DNA of 57,526 nucleotides from Pelomyxa schiedti. Taxonomy: Eukaryota; Evosea; Pelobiontida; Pelomyxidae. The notes under the pieces were generated by a model. It was not told where the DNA came from, made no database searches, and saw only the letters and a list, made by a program, of their open reading frames with translations. Below, one piece after another: positions 49,333-57,526 of this stretch (its first letter is position 1; each line of letters starts with the position of its first letter). Location: the NCBI GenBank assembly GCA_020536535.1, contig JAHLWZ010000893.1, positions 1 to 57,526 on the forward strand. Reading direction: 5' to 3'. The position numbers were made by a program, and so were the translations under genes.

Positions 49333-49717
49333 GTGTTCGTTTTTCGTTCGTTTGTTGTAGTTGTATGCTCTATCTATCTCTTCTTGTTGTTTAGGAAATC
49401 GAATCGGTTGAACGCTAGTTTTCTGAAGCTCGTTCAATGATTCTCGGTCATCACAATAAGAGGCCCCAGATGCTTCCAGAAAGATCACCAACTCCTTCTT
49501 TCAATCTCCCCTTCTCCACCTGTTTCAATCACTGATCACTCTCCTGAGGACTTGAAGCACCGCCATCTCAACGTCACTCGTCGATGAGTCAGAGAAAGTA
49601 CCTCCTGCACCTTCTCGCGGTTGAAGAAACCTTCCGTATATGAGGCGGGACCTTCATTTATAAACTGGAAATATCGTTCGCCATCGCCAAAAAAAAAAAA
49701 AGAAGTTCCAACTCAAC
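49333..49717. promoter_or_regulatory. Divergent promoter region between LRR and lysozyme genes
   Basis: The LRR gene (minus) and the lysozyme (plus) start at opposite ends of this 385-bp stretch. A 13-nt A run lies just upstream of the lysozyme start (49690-49702). No specific motif was assigned. Part of the left side may still be LRR coding if that gene starts upstream. Confidence 0.4.
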
Positions 49718-50573
49718 ATGAACTGTTTCTTCCTCGTTTTCCTCTGCCTCTTTGCCGCCGTTGCGCACGCCGCGACCGGCGTCGACGTGTCGCAATTGTA
49801 CTCGTCTAGCTCGTGGAGTTGCGTAGTGGGCTACGGATATATATTCGCAATTCCCCGGTGCTATCAGAGCACAGGAAACGTGGACTCCAATTGCGCTAGC
49901 TCGGTCAAGAACGCATGGGCAGGTGGCATGAAGGTTAGTGTATTTTTTTTTTTTTTTTCACTGTTTGAATTATCTGAGCCTTCAGCTAGAACGTTGATGT
50001 ATATATGTTCCCTTGCCCGACCTGCTCAAAGTCTGCAGCCGATCAAGTAACAGAACTCAATAATTACCTGAAATCAAACAACGTGACCGTAAGTTCCCGT
50101 CCTGCTTGCTTCACAACAAAACCTCATCTCTGGTAGTACGGCATGGTCTGGTTTGATATTGAGGGAACACAATACTGGTCCAGCTCATACACAACAAACC
50201 AGAATTTCTTCACCGGTCTTGTATCCCAGGCCAAGGCTGTAGGGTGGAGCTTCGGTGTATACACCAACGTGAACCAATGGGAGCCAATTATGGGGTTAGT
50301 TTCCATCCCTCACTGATGATGACTTTGTACTTACTTGTTCTCCATTTCTAGCTCGAGCTATACCGGAGGTTCTGCCTACCAGGTCTGAACTTTTTAAATT
50401 TTTTTCCTATTTTTCCAACATTTTTCCAGTTGTGGTGGTGCTACTGGGACGACACATGGGACCCCTGCCGGACAAATTTCAAGGCATTCAATGGTTGGAC
50501 TTCTTGTGCTATCAAGCAGTATGAGGGTGACACCAGCTTCTGCTCCATGAGTGTCGACAAGAACTGCTATTAG
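49718..50573 (+). CDS. Secreted GH25-type lysozyme
   Basis: Starts with a clear signal peptide, MNCFFLVFLCLFAAVAHA, followed by ATGVDVSQLYSSSSWSCVV, the GH25 N-terminal strand with the first Asp. Downstream exons give VDVYMFPCPTC, then YGMVWFDIEGTQYW carrying the catalytic DxE pair (Asp-Ile-Glu), WSFGVYTNVNQWEPIM, the Trp-rich LWWCYWDDTWDPC and the C-terminal AIKQYEGDTSFC. Six or more cysteines suggest disulfides of an extracellular or phagosomal protein. GH25 muramidases cleave bacterial peptidoglycan; the Cys-rich form is common in phagotrophic amoebae, where it digests ingested bacteria. About five exons. Its stop is 70 bp from that of the convergent Ras-fusion gene. Confidence 0.93.
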
Positions 50574-50643
50574 TAATAGAAGAAACACGTTTGAAAGAAG
50601 CAGAATAATTTTTTTTTGGTTTTGAGTTCCACAATTATTTTGT

Positions 50644-53232
50644 CTAGAGAATGCAGCAAGGACCTCTGCGTTGTTTTTTGGTTTTACTTGCGGGTGTGTG
50701 CTTCCTCATAAGGCGAACAAGGGTATTGAAGGTATCTATGATATTTGTGTGTGTCTTTGCGGAAACAGTCATATAAGGTACACCCAGTTTCTCTCCAAGT
50801 TGTTGCCCTTCGGCAAGTGTCACCTGGAAAAGAGGTAGTTAGGACTAAATGGTATGATGGAAGTGGCTGTCCCTACTTGGTACGAATTGACGAGGTCAGC
50901 TTTATTTCCAACAATAACAGTGGGGAATACTTCGTCCTTCACTTCAAGAAGGTGTTGGTGTAGGCGTTGAACCTCTGTGAAACTATTGCGGGCCGTGAGG
51001 GAAAATACAATAAGGAAGCCGTCTCCATAACGCATGTATTGATCGCGCATGGCGGAGTACCTTTAACGAATGTAAGAGGGTTAAGGTCATCTGGGAGCTT
51101 ACTCTTCCTGGCCAGCAGTATCCATAATTGATAAGACTACCGGAAGATCATCAACAGTGACTTGTTTCCTATAAGAGTCCTCGATAGTTGGATCATATTC
51201 GGCTATACTCTTAGTGAGAAATGATAATGAGAAAGAAGAGGAAGTACCAATAAAATGATTTTGGACGAAGGATATTGTTACTGCTGATTTCCCAACACCA
51301 CCACCTCCAATGACAACGACTTTATAAGAGTTCGCCCCACTTGCTTGAGTGAGCATTGCTTGTCGTTCTTCAGGTTTCATGGGAACTTTAGCCGACCTTC
51401 TGTTTTGCTTTAGATCGGGGGTAGGATTGGCCGGTGTGGCGGTGGATTGTGGAGCTGAAGTGGGAGTAGGACTGGTACTAGGAGTTGGGGTAGGGCCAGG
51501 AGTTACAGTACTTGACACTGGCGTAGTAGCGGCTTGAGGTTGTGCTTGAGTCTGCTGTGGTTGAATTGAAGCTTGAGGTTGGGGCTGCACTTGAGCTTGG
51601 GGTTGCGCTTGAACCTGAGAAGCCGGTGGTGCAACTGGCTGGGCTGCTGGTTGTGGTTTGGCAGTTTGGGAAGGCTGAGCCGCCCCAGCACCCGGCGGAG
51701 CAATATATGAGCTTGCCAATGGACCAAGCTCTGAGCGAGTGTACTCCAACATGTTAAGGTAGTCATTATCTTCAGCAGAAAAGACCTACAAAAAAAGGTA
51801 TTAGGACATTAATATGAGAAACCCACTATATAGGTTTATAAAGTGGTGTACCCCTTCTTCCGGCTGAGTGGAACGGTCACTAGGTGAAGGGGCTTCCGTT
51901 GCCCACTCTGGGAGGGATGTGTTGCTCTCATAATCGAAGGGAGAAGGTGCTTCTTCACTTATCAAAACCATTAAGGCTGCGATCTCGCCCGATTGGGTTT
52001 CATCTGTTGCAGAGGGCATGACTGCATCAACTGGCGCAGTTTCAGTACAAAAGATTGTTCCTACTGTGGGGGTAATCTCTGGTTCCGGAACCGGTTCTGG
52101 AGCTTCTTCAAGGGTAGATTCAGGCGGAATATCATATGTGACTTCAGTAGTAACTCCTTCGCAGGAAGGTACTGAGGATACTGGGGGAGCTCCTGTCGGT
52201 GATGAAATTGATGCAGCTGTTTGAAGTGTTGCAGGTTCAGGTAAGGGTACAATCTCGACAAATCCCAGAGGCATGAAGCCAACCTTGGAAGGATCATCCT
52301 TAGAGAAACCTTCCACCCAGTCCCCAGGGTACAGATTGAGCAGGTAAACTTGGTCATCCTTACGCAACTGCAAGCAGTCGGCATTGCTCTCTCCTAAAAA
52401 GAGGTGGTAAGATTCAAGGTTGTTTTTCTGAATAAATCTACCTTCGAAATCAAACATGGCCATTGCTTCGAGCTTGAAAGGGCAACTGTTGATTTCAGGT
52501 GACACCATAGGTTGATCTTTACTCGAACAGACATAAGAGGCATTCTGAATCATAGTACGCATCACCCATATACAAGAAGGGCTCACGGGGCTGTTTGGAA
52601 TCAGCTCCAACGTAGGCCGCAAGAACAGGTCTGAAAATGTATTCGCAAGCTGGGCCGGAGGGAACCCAGTAGCACATAAGAATTCCACAATCCTAGTAAC
52701 CATACAAGTGCATGTTGGGGGCAACATGTGCACCATAATACGAAGCATGGCCAGGGCCGGGACTTCGCCGCCGCCCATGCCAACCTCGGCAACTTTCTCG
52801 AAAGTCCAGTAGAACTTTGGGGGGATCAATGGGTGGGGAAGGGCTTTGAGGTACATCATAAGCAGAGAGGCAAGGACGCGGGGATTGGTTTCCGGCGTTA
52901 TGGGAGTCTCGTTTGGGTCGACTGGTGCCCCGCCGGCTGACTTGGCTGCCCAGGCGTCCCATTTCGCCCTTAGCGACGTAACTGCTGGCTCAGTTATGGG
53001 AAGAGTAAACAGGTCTTCAGGTGGTGGCAGTACGAATGATAGTACAGATAACACGTTATCCACTGGAAATAGGGGAAAAAAGTTAGGGAAAAAGCGAATT
53101 TGGAAAAAAAAGTACCTAAAAGGGGTATCGCAGCCCCTGGGAGTACAGCGTTTGCCTGCACAACAAAAAAAGTAAGAGGGAAAGCCGATACGAACCAACA
53201 AATACCAATGGCAGTCCGAACACAGATTCCAT
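50644..53232 (-). CDS. RhoGAP-like, SH3 and Ras GTPase fusion protein
   Basis: One minus-strand gene with about eight exons. It starts MESVFGLPL then [13 protein letters not shown], a RhoGAP-like beginning. The RhoGAP core continues [20 protein letters not shown] and [19 protein letters not shown]. An SH3 domain follows: [45 protein letters not shown] Pro/Glu/Thr-rich linker and a Gln/Pro/Ala linker lead to a complete Ras domain: [55 protein letters not shown], and a basic tail ending CCIL, a prenylation box. The Ras part looks active and membrane-bound. The RhoGAP part has no GIFR-type arginine-finger motif where expected, so it may bind without catalysing. Confidence 0.88.
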
Positions 53233-53418
53233 GCTTTGTTTTTACAAGTCTTTAAGAGTGTGTGCTGGCGTTGGTTGTTTTCAAATGTTTTTTGTGTTGT
53301 TTGTTCCTGAGGTTTTTTTTTTTTTTTTAAAAACGGGCATTCTTTGAATAGATTTTACGGGTATTGATGAGATCGGGAGTACGTGAGTTCGGTTCCCAGA
53401 GAGTGCAAGTGCTGGTTA

Positions 53419-54098
53419 CTATGACACAAAGTCGTCTAGGATGTTGATTACTTTAGAGGTTGTGTGGTTGACGCCAAAGTTGAACAGGAAGCAGGACATT
53501 CTGTACACTGTGATTTTTAGCATCATATCCTCACCAGAAGTGTATCTGTCCAGAATGGTGGCCCTAGACTCGGGTAGAGCTGTTGTTTGGTGGGGTTTTT
53601 TTTAAAAAAAAAATGTGGCCAGGCAAAATGCAAGACACACCATCGTTTTCTAGTTTCAGCAGTACTTTGGTAGTTTCCTTCCTTAGAGTAAATGAGCCAA
53701 ATGATCCTTGACCAATGTAGTATCCATTGAGTGTTGCACTGAAACTCCCACGTGAAACAGCAACTCCTAGCGTCACATCTCTACAAACCATGACGTTAAC
53801 AATAATAAACACACGCAGACAACGACAAACCATTCCCAACATCGATTAATAGAATAGAAAAAGGGGCCCATAATACGCACCCAGTTGCATTGACACTAGC
53901 CCAAAAGGAAGCCTCGAGAGCCACGCCTCCCGACGGCGACGCCTGTATGGAGTCCACCTTCATCGCGTCGACGCGCCACGCGGCCCGGTTCACGGCGGAC
54001 TTCAGCGTGGCCACAGCGACCCCGCACCCTATCGCCGCCATGCACCCCAGCACCAGCGGCACCATCAGCCCCATCGCTATAGCCGTGCTCAATCTCAT
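53419..54098 (-). CDS. Membrane-anchored LEA-2-like protein
   Basis: Three exons. The N-terminus has one hydrophobic span (MRLSTAIAMGLMVPLVLGC, then MAAIGCGVAVA), a likely signal anchor. The rest resembles the LEA-2/WHy beta fold: FWASVNATG, then DVTLGVAVSRGSFSATLNG, YYIGQGSFGSFTLRKETT and KVLLKLENDG. The last exon is read as SRATILDRYTSGEDMMLKI then FNFGVNHTTSKVINILDDF, joined by a GTGTCT donor and CCCGAG acceptor. An alternative join that ends near 53452 is possible. Such proteins are type II membrane proteins of the endomembrane system or cell surface; the role is unknown. Confidence 0.55.
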
Positions 54099-54303
54099 TC
54101 TCTCTCGCTGTCTGTGTCTCACTCACAATCTCTCACTTGTGGGCCTCCTTATGTTGGCTGGGTTTTTTTTTTTTCCTTTCTTTCTTTCTTTTACCCTCAT
54201 TTTGTTGTTGTCTCGACGGCGCCGTCGAGTGACTTCATCGTGGCGCTTTTTTTTTGTTTGTTTGTCCGGCATTTCTTGGAAATCAACAAGAAACCGTTCT
54301 CTC

Positions 54304-56967
54304 CTAGAGCCAGTGATTGGGAGCAAGGAAGGAGAGTACGTGATGGGCCACGGCCGAGGGTAGCCTGCCAATAGGGTGCAGCTGCTCCCTATTATGGGTG
54401 ATTTGAGGGGAGCCTGTTGTTGCGGGCACGGGCGCCGTTCTCGTGGAATTCCTGAGCCAGCACAGTAGCACGGTGACGAGGACGAGTTCCTTGAACCACC
54501 ACGGGAACATTGTGTGCTTGGCTGGGTCCCACGCAGCAGGGTGCCTCAGGTGTGTCATAGTCCCTTGCTCCCCGAGTCTGGTAAGAACAGTGCGGTGGAA
54601 TTCCGAGAGGCTTCTGCTGCCTGCAGAAGCCTTAGCCCCCATTTTGTCGGGGGGAGGGATCACCATGCCGTGGAACCACAGCAGTTGCACCATTTGCGGG
54701 GGTCCATGTAGTATGGCTTCAGCAAAGAGAGAGAGGGGCAGGTGTGGGTTGCAGAACGGGAGGAGCCGGATGGCTAGGGGGAGGTTGTTGAGGTTTATGG
54801 CCTGCTGCAGGAGTGAAACCCGTTTGGGGGGTTTGGCTTGGACTTTAATGCTGATTGCCGGGTCATATTCGGGGTCTGAGTGAAGGACGAGCTTCATGAT
54901 GCTGTCATCTTTCCCTTGCTGTAAGATACACCAGGTCACAAGTGTGTCCAGGGTTGCATTGGATGAGCAGGCCATACTTCTGGTAAATGGAGACTTACGG
55001 GCGTTCAATGAGGTTCCGCAGTCAGAGACATAGAGAGCCTGTAGTAGTCGCATGGCCACCTTGTCTCTCTTGAAGCATATGGCCGCTCTTTTGCGCTGAG
55101 GTAACTGCTTAAGAAGTGTCACTGCAAGGTCGTCATTGTCTTCAGTGATTCCCTTCAAATTGGGTTGGAAGCAGCACCTGAGGAAACGCTCCATGCTGCG
55201 AATAGAGGACCTTGAGGTGCAAAATATTACTGTCTTGGCACGAAGCCCAATAGAGGTATTTTGCAGTGAGGATGTTGTTGCAGCAATCAAAAGCAGGGTT
55301 TGTACAATGGTACTTACTTTTATGCTGAGTTCAATGAGACTTATTTGAGACATCGTTTGGATGTATTCTCCATTAATTTGCACTTCATCCTTCTCCACAT
55401 GGACAAGAAAAACTTTTAAACCCTCTTCTGAGTTATATCTCCTCTTTCTGCCCAATGAGGGTGGTGCAGTAGTCTGCAACGCATTAAAGACAGCCTCGGC
55501 AACTTCAGGAAACTCAGGGAGGTACCTGACTTTCTCGGAACACATATTTAACATGTGATAAAACGGTCCAAACACAGTACATATTCCGTGGTACCTCTTG
55601 ACTGTTGCAAGGAGAACAGTTCTAAGCGATTCCACGGTAGTTAGGCAGTTCATAAGTTGTCTAACTGAAAACAGGGTTTCCAGGATCCCCGGTGATCCAG
55701 GTTCACATGCAAACAGAAGTGCCTTGATCACTAGTTGCTCAGGAATAACTCCATTCGAAAGGGCAACTGGGATTAGGAGCAATGCAGCCATTGTTCTTCT
55801 ACTAACACTGATGTCAGGTGCTGGGGTAGTAAGTTGGTTCTCGGCAAATTGGAGAAGGGTGCCGTGTGCTTGCTTGTCAACCAAAGATAACAAGGTAAGA
55901 GTTTTTAGGAGAGCAGCAACGAAATAAGCGGTTTTAGCGAATGGTTGGTGTGCAATCACGTACTCAGACCTCTCCAAGGAGTTAATAATAGCGTTCACAA
56001 ACGGGATAGTAATATACTCCTTGATGAAACATAAAATAGGGGGTCGTATTGGCAAGGCATCCCATCCCTCCACCATTCTCAGCGCTGAATACCTTTCAAA
56101 AGATAGAGCACTCAGGTCAGACAGATAACGCAAGGAAAGCTTCTTAACAAAATCCGGAAGTACCTCGGCAAGGCTCACGCAAGAGGTAAAAAGGTTGGCA
56201 TGCCAAGGAGACATTGTGTACATTCTATCGACAATGGCCCGCAACTGTGCCTCGTGTGGCGGTATCAGCGCGTTGTATCGCGGGTTTGGAAGGAAGTCAC
56301 TGAAAATCATGGTGAAGGCCTTCCAAGCCACCCTCCAGTGCCCCTTTCCAGAAGCCACATCCAACAGTTCCGCGAAGAAATGGCCCACCACGTTGGATAC
56401 CACCGAGGGCGTCGCGCGCACCAGGCTCGACGCCAAAGCCGCGAGTATCTCCCCGGTGAACGCAACCACCAGCGCCTCGCGGTCCTTGACGCGCGCCGAC
56501 CCGTCGAGCGCCGCCAGCACGCTCTCCCACTTGCCCAAGTGGCACGCGGCCCTCACCATCACCTGCACCAGCGCCGTGTCGCTTTCGGTCCGGCGCCAGC
56601 CCTCCGCGGGGTCGGTCACTTGGGCCAGGCACAGCTGCGCCGCCTCCGCGAGGAACGGCGCCTCCTCGGCGGTCCACAGGATGGAATCGCCGCCGTAGGG
56701 CAGGAACTTGGTGAGGTGCGAGACGAGGGCCTCCCCGAACGAGAGCTTCGAGGCCAAGTTGGCGCGGGCGGACAGGCCCACGAACGACCTAAGAAGCAGA
56801 CGAGCCTCGCGGCTGGAATCCTCCCATCGCTGTTGTCTCCCACCACCATCGTCGTCCTCCTCCTCGGCCTCGTGCTCATTCATCACCACATCCGGACCCG
56901 CTGGGTCGTCAAATCTGACCTCCTCTGCGGCGTCCTCCAAGTCTTCCGTATCGCTGGTGCCCTGCAT
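54304..56967 (-). CDS. Large intronless helical protein of unknown function
   Basis: One uninterrupted frame of about 887 residues from MQGTSDTEDLEDAAEE. The N-terminus is acidic (Glu/Asp-rich, residues 1-45). The body is helical and Leu/Ala-rich with repeats of armadillo or HEAT character (LLSLVDKQAHGTLLQFAENQ, RRTMAALLLIPVALSNGVIP). Late segments resemble ankyrin units (SLLQQAINLNNLPLAIRLLP). A hydrophobic stretch KELVLVTVLLCWL lies near the C-terminus, and the end GRLPSAVAHHVLSFLAP resembles an F-box or SOCS-box helix. I do not recognise the family. It is the only long intronless gene here besides the 35-36 kb orphan. GTAAGT sequences inside the frame could be introns, but the reading frame continues through them. 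Confidence 0.7.
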   Translation of the reverse strand: MQGTSDTEDLEDAAEEVRFDDPAGPDVVMNEHEAEEEDDDGGGRQQRWEDSSREARLLLRSFVGLSARANLASKLSFGEALVSHLTKFLPYGGDSILWTAEEAPFLAEAAQLCLAQVTDPAEGWRRTESDTALVQVMVRAACHLGKWESVLAALDGSARVKDREALVVAFTGEILAALASSLVRATPSVVSNVVGHFFAELLDVASGKGHWRVAWKAFTMIFSDFLPNPRYNALIPPHEAQLRAIVDRMYTMSPWHANLFTSCVSLAEVLPDFVKKLSLRYLSDLSALSFERYSALRMVEGWDALPIRPPILCFIKEYITIPFVNAIINSLERSEYVIAHQPFAKTAYFVAALLKTLTLLSLVDKQAHGTLLQFAENQLTTPAPDISVSRRTMAALLLIPVALSNGVIPEQLVIKALLFACEPGSPGILETLFSVRQLMNCLTTVESLRTVLLATVKRYHGICTVFGPFYHMLNMCSEKVRYLPEFPEVAEAVFNALQTTAPPSLGRKRRYNSEEGLKVFLVHVEKDEVQINGEYIQTMSQISLIELSIKVSTIVQTLLLIAATTSSLQNTSIGLRAKTVIFCTSRSSIRSMERFLRCCFQPNLKGITEDNDDLAVTLLKQLPQRKRAAICFKRDKVAMRLLQALYVSDCGTSLNARKSPFTRSMACSSNATLDTLVTWCILQQGKDDSIMKLVLHSDPEYDPAISIKVQAKPPKRVSLLQQAINLNNLPLAIRLLPFCNPHLPLSLFAEAILHGPPQMVQLLWFHGMVIPPPDKMGAKASAGSRSLSEFHRTVLTRLGEQGTMTHLRHPAAWDPAKHTMFPWWFKELVLVTVLLCWLRNSTRTAPVPATTGSPQITHNREQLHPIGRLPSAVAHHVLSFLAPNHWL

Positions 56968-57041
56968 TTTTCGCCTCTGCGCCAAACCACAAAACGTCGT
57001 CGTTTCACGAAACCGAAAGGGAAAACAGTTTTTGTTTTAAG

Positions 57042-57526
57042 ATGCCAACGAGGGTGACAGCAGGAAGGCTCACGAGAGCCCTACAGGCAGCTTCGATTGC
57101 GTTTGCATTTGCAGTTGCCGTTGCGGCAGGTGTGGCGAGGGCGTCGGGGGAATGGGCTGGGATTGTGGGAGGGACAGCGACGAAGGTGCCGCGGCTGGGG
57201 ACCGGGGACTTGGCCGGGTTCGTGTCGCCGGCGAGCCCCCCTTACGACATCTACGACCCAGCGTCATACGTGCCCCACGTCGTGGAGTCGATGGCGTCGC
57301 TGGGCCTCAACGCAACATTTGGTGCCCACGCATTTGTGCAGATGGGGTATGTATGCATGCTATGTATGCGTGCCCAGGGTGACTGTGTTTTGTTTTTGTT
57401 TCTGTTTCTGTTTCTGCTTCTGCTTCTGCTTCTGCTTTGGATTTTGATTCTGCGTAGGTACTTGGCTGGAACGGACGAGATGCGCGCCAGTGATGTTATG
57501 GAGGCGTTCTCTAACAGTTCCGTGAA
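57042..57526 (+). CDS. N-terminal part of an unidentified membrane or secreted protein (partial)
   Basis: Starts MPTRVTAGRLTRALQAASIA and has a hydrophobic run (AFAFAVAVAAGVA) that looks like a signal peptide or anchor. It goes on with SPASPPYDIYDPASYVPHVV and SLGLNATFGAHAFVQM. An intron follows from about 57350 to 57457, holding a TTTCTG/CTTCTG microsatellite. The next exon reads YLAGTDEMRASDVMEAFSNS and runs off the edge. It is divergent from the 54-57 kb gene, with only about 74 bp between start codons. No family could be named. Confidence 0.6.
   Translation, partial: MPTRVTAGRLTRALQAASIAFAFAVAVAAGVARASGEWAGIVGGTATKVPRLGTGDLAGFVSPASPPYDIYDPASYVPHVVESMASLGLNATFGAHAFVQMGYVCMLCMRAQGDCVLFLFLFLFLLLLLLLLWILILRRYLAGTDEMRASDVMEAFSNSSV

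Noticed and set aside
54970-55010. A 19-nt GTAAGT...CAG segment inside the 887-residue frame
   Set aside because: Removing it would shift the frame, while the unspliced frame continues with sensible protein to the stop, so it is more likely coding.

Overview
The window is eukaryotic nuclear DNA. Almost every recognisable protein is split by short GT-AG introns, most of about 35-90 nt, and homopolymer A/T runs of up to about 22 nt sit mainly in introns and spacers. Genes are packed tightly on both strands, with spacers often below 150 bp. The gene set (a Roco-type LRR-Roc-COR-kinase, an SH2 protein with an EF-hand-like linker of the STAT/Cbl kind, a Ras fused to RhoGAP-like and SH3 domains, TBC and COG2 trafficking proteins, and a secreted GH25 lysozyme) fits an amoebozoan-like, phagotrophic protist. 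That placement is inference from domain content. No rRNA, tRNA or organellar marker was seen to confirm it.

Layout. 0-3.4 kb: the 5' end of an unknown minus-strand gene, an EF-hand protein (-) and a CYTH/triphosphate-tunnel enzyme (+). 3.4-5.4 kb: no gene found. 5.4-14 kb: COG2 (+), a zinc-cluster/LysM/UBA-like protein (-) and a GIGYF-like translational repressor homologue (+). 14-19.8 kb, all minus: adenine phosphoribosyltransferase, a tyrosine phosphatase, a RAD23-like ubiquitin shuttle and a THEP1/NTPCR-type NTPase. 20-22.6 kb, plus: a Gln-rich cysteine-cluster protein, then dUTPase. 22.6-25.6 kb: little coding signal, with three copies of a hairpin-forming repeat. 25.6-37.9 kb, all minus: a five-unit polyubiquitin gene, an SH2 (STAT/Cbl-like) protein, an ADP-ribosyltransferase/TLDc protein, a TBC1D22-like RabGAP and two cysteine-rich orphans. 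38-40.2 kb: PDCL3-like phosducin (+) and a dual-specificity phosphatase with a C-terminal CBM20 (-). 40.8-49.3 kb, minus: the large Roco kinase and an LRR protein. 49.7-57.5 kb: GH25 lysozyme (+), RhoGAP-like/SH3/Ras fusion (-), a membrane-anchored LEA-2-like protein (-), an intronless 887-residue orphan (-), and the start of a plus-strand gene with an N-terminal hydrophobic segment.

The genes do not form one pathway. There are themes: ubiquitin/proteasome (polyubiquitin, RAD23, two UBA-type proteins), nucleotide housekeeping (APRT, dUTPase, NTPase, CYTH phosphatase), phosphotyrosine signalling (PTP, SH2 protein, DSP) and small-GTPase signalling (Ras fusion, Roco, TBC). The most unusual items are the Ras fusion whose RhoGAP-like domain lacks an obvious arginine finger, the Roco kinase that begins with a degenerate Ras-like domain, and the polyubiquitin whose last unit stops before the RGG tail. 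Exon boundaries were assigned by eye from splice signals, reading frame and family conservation.
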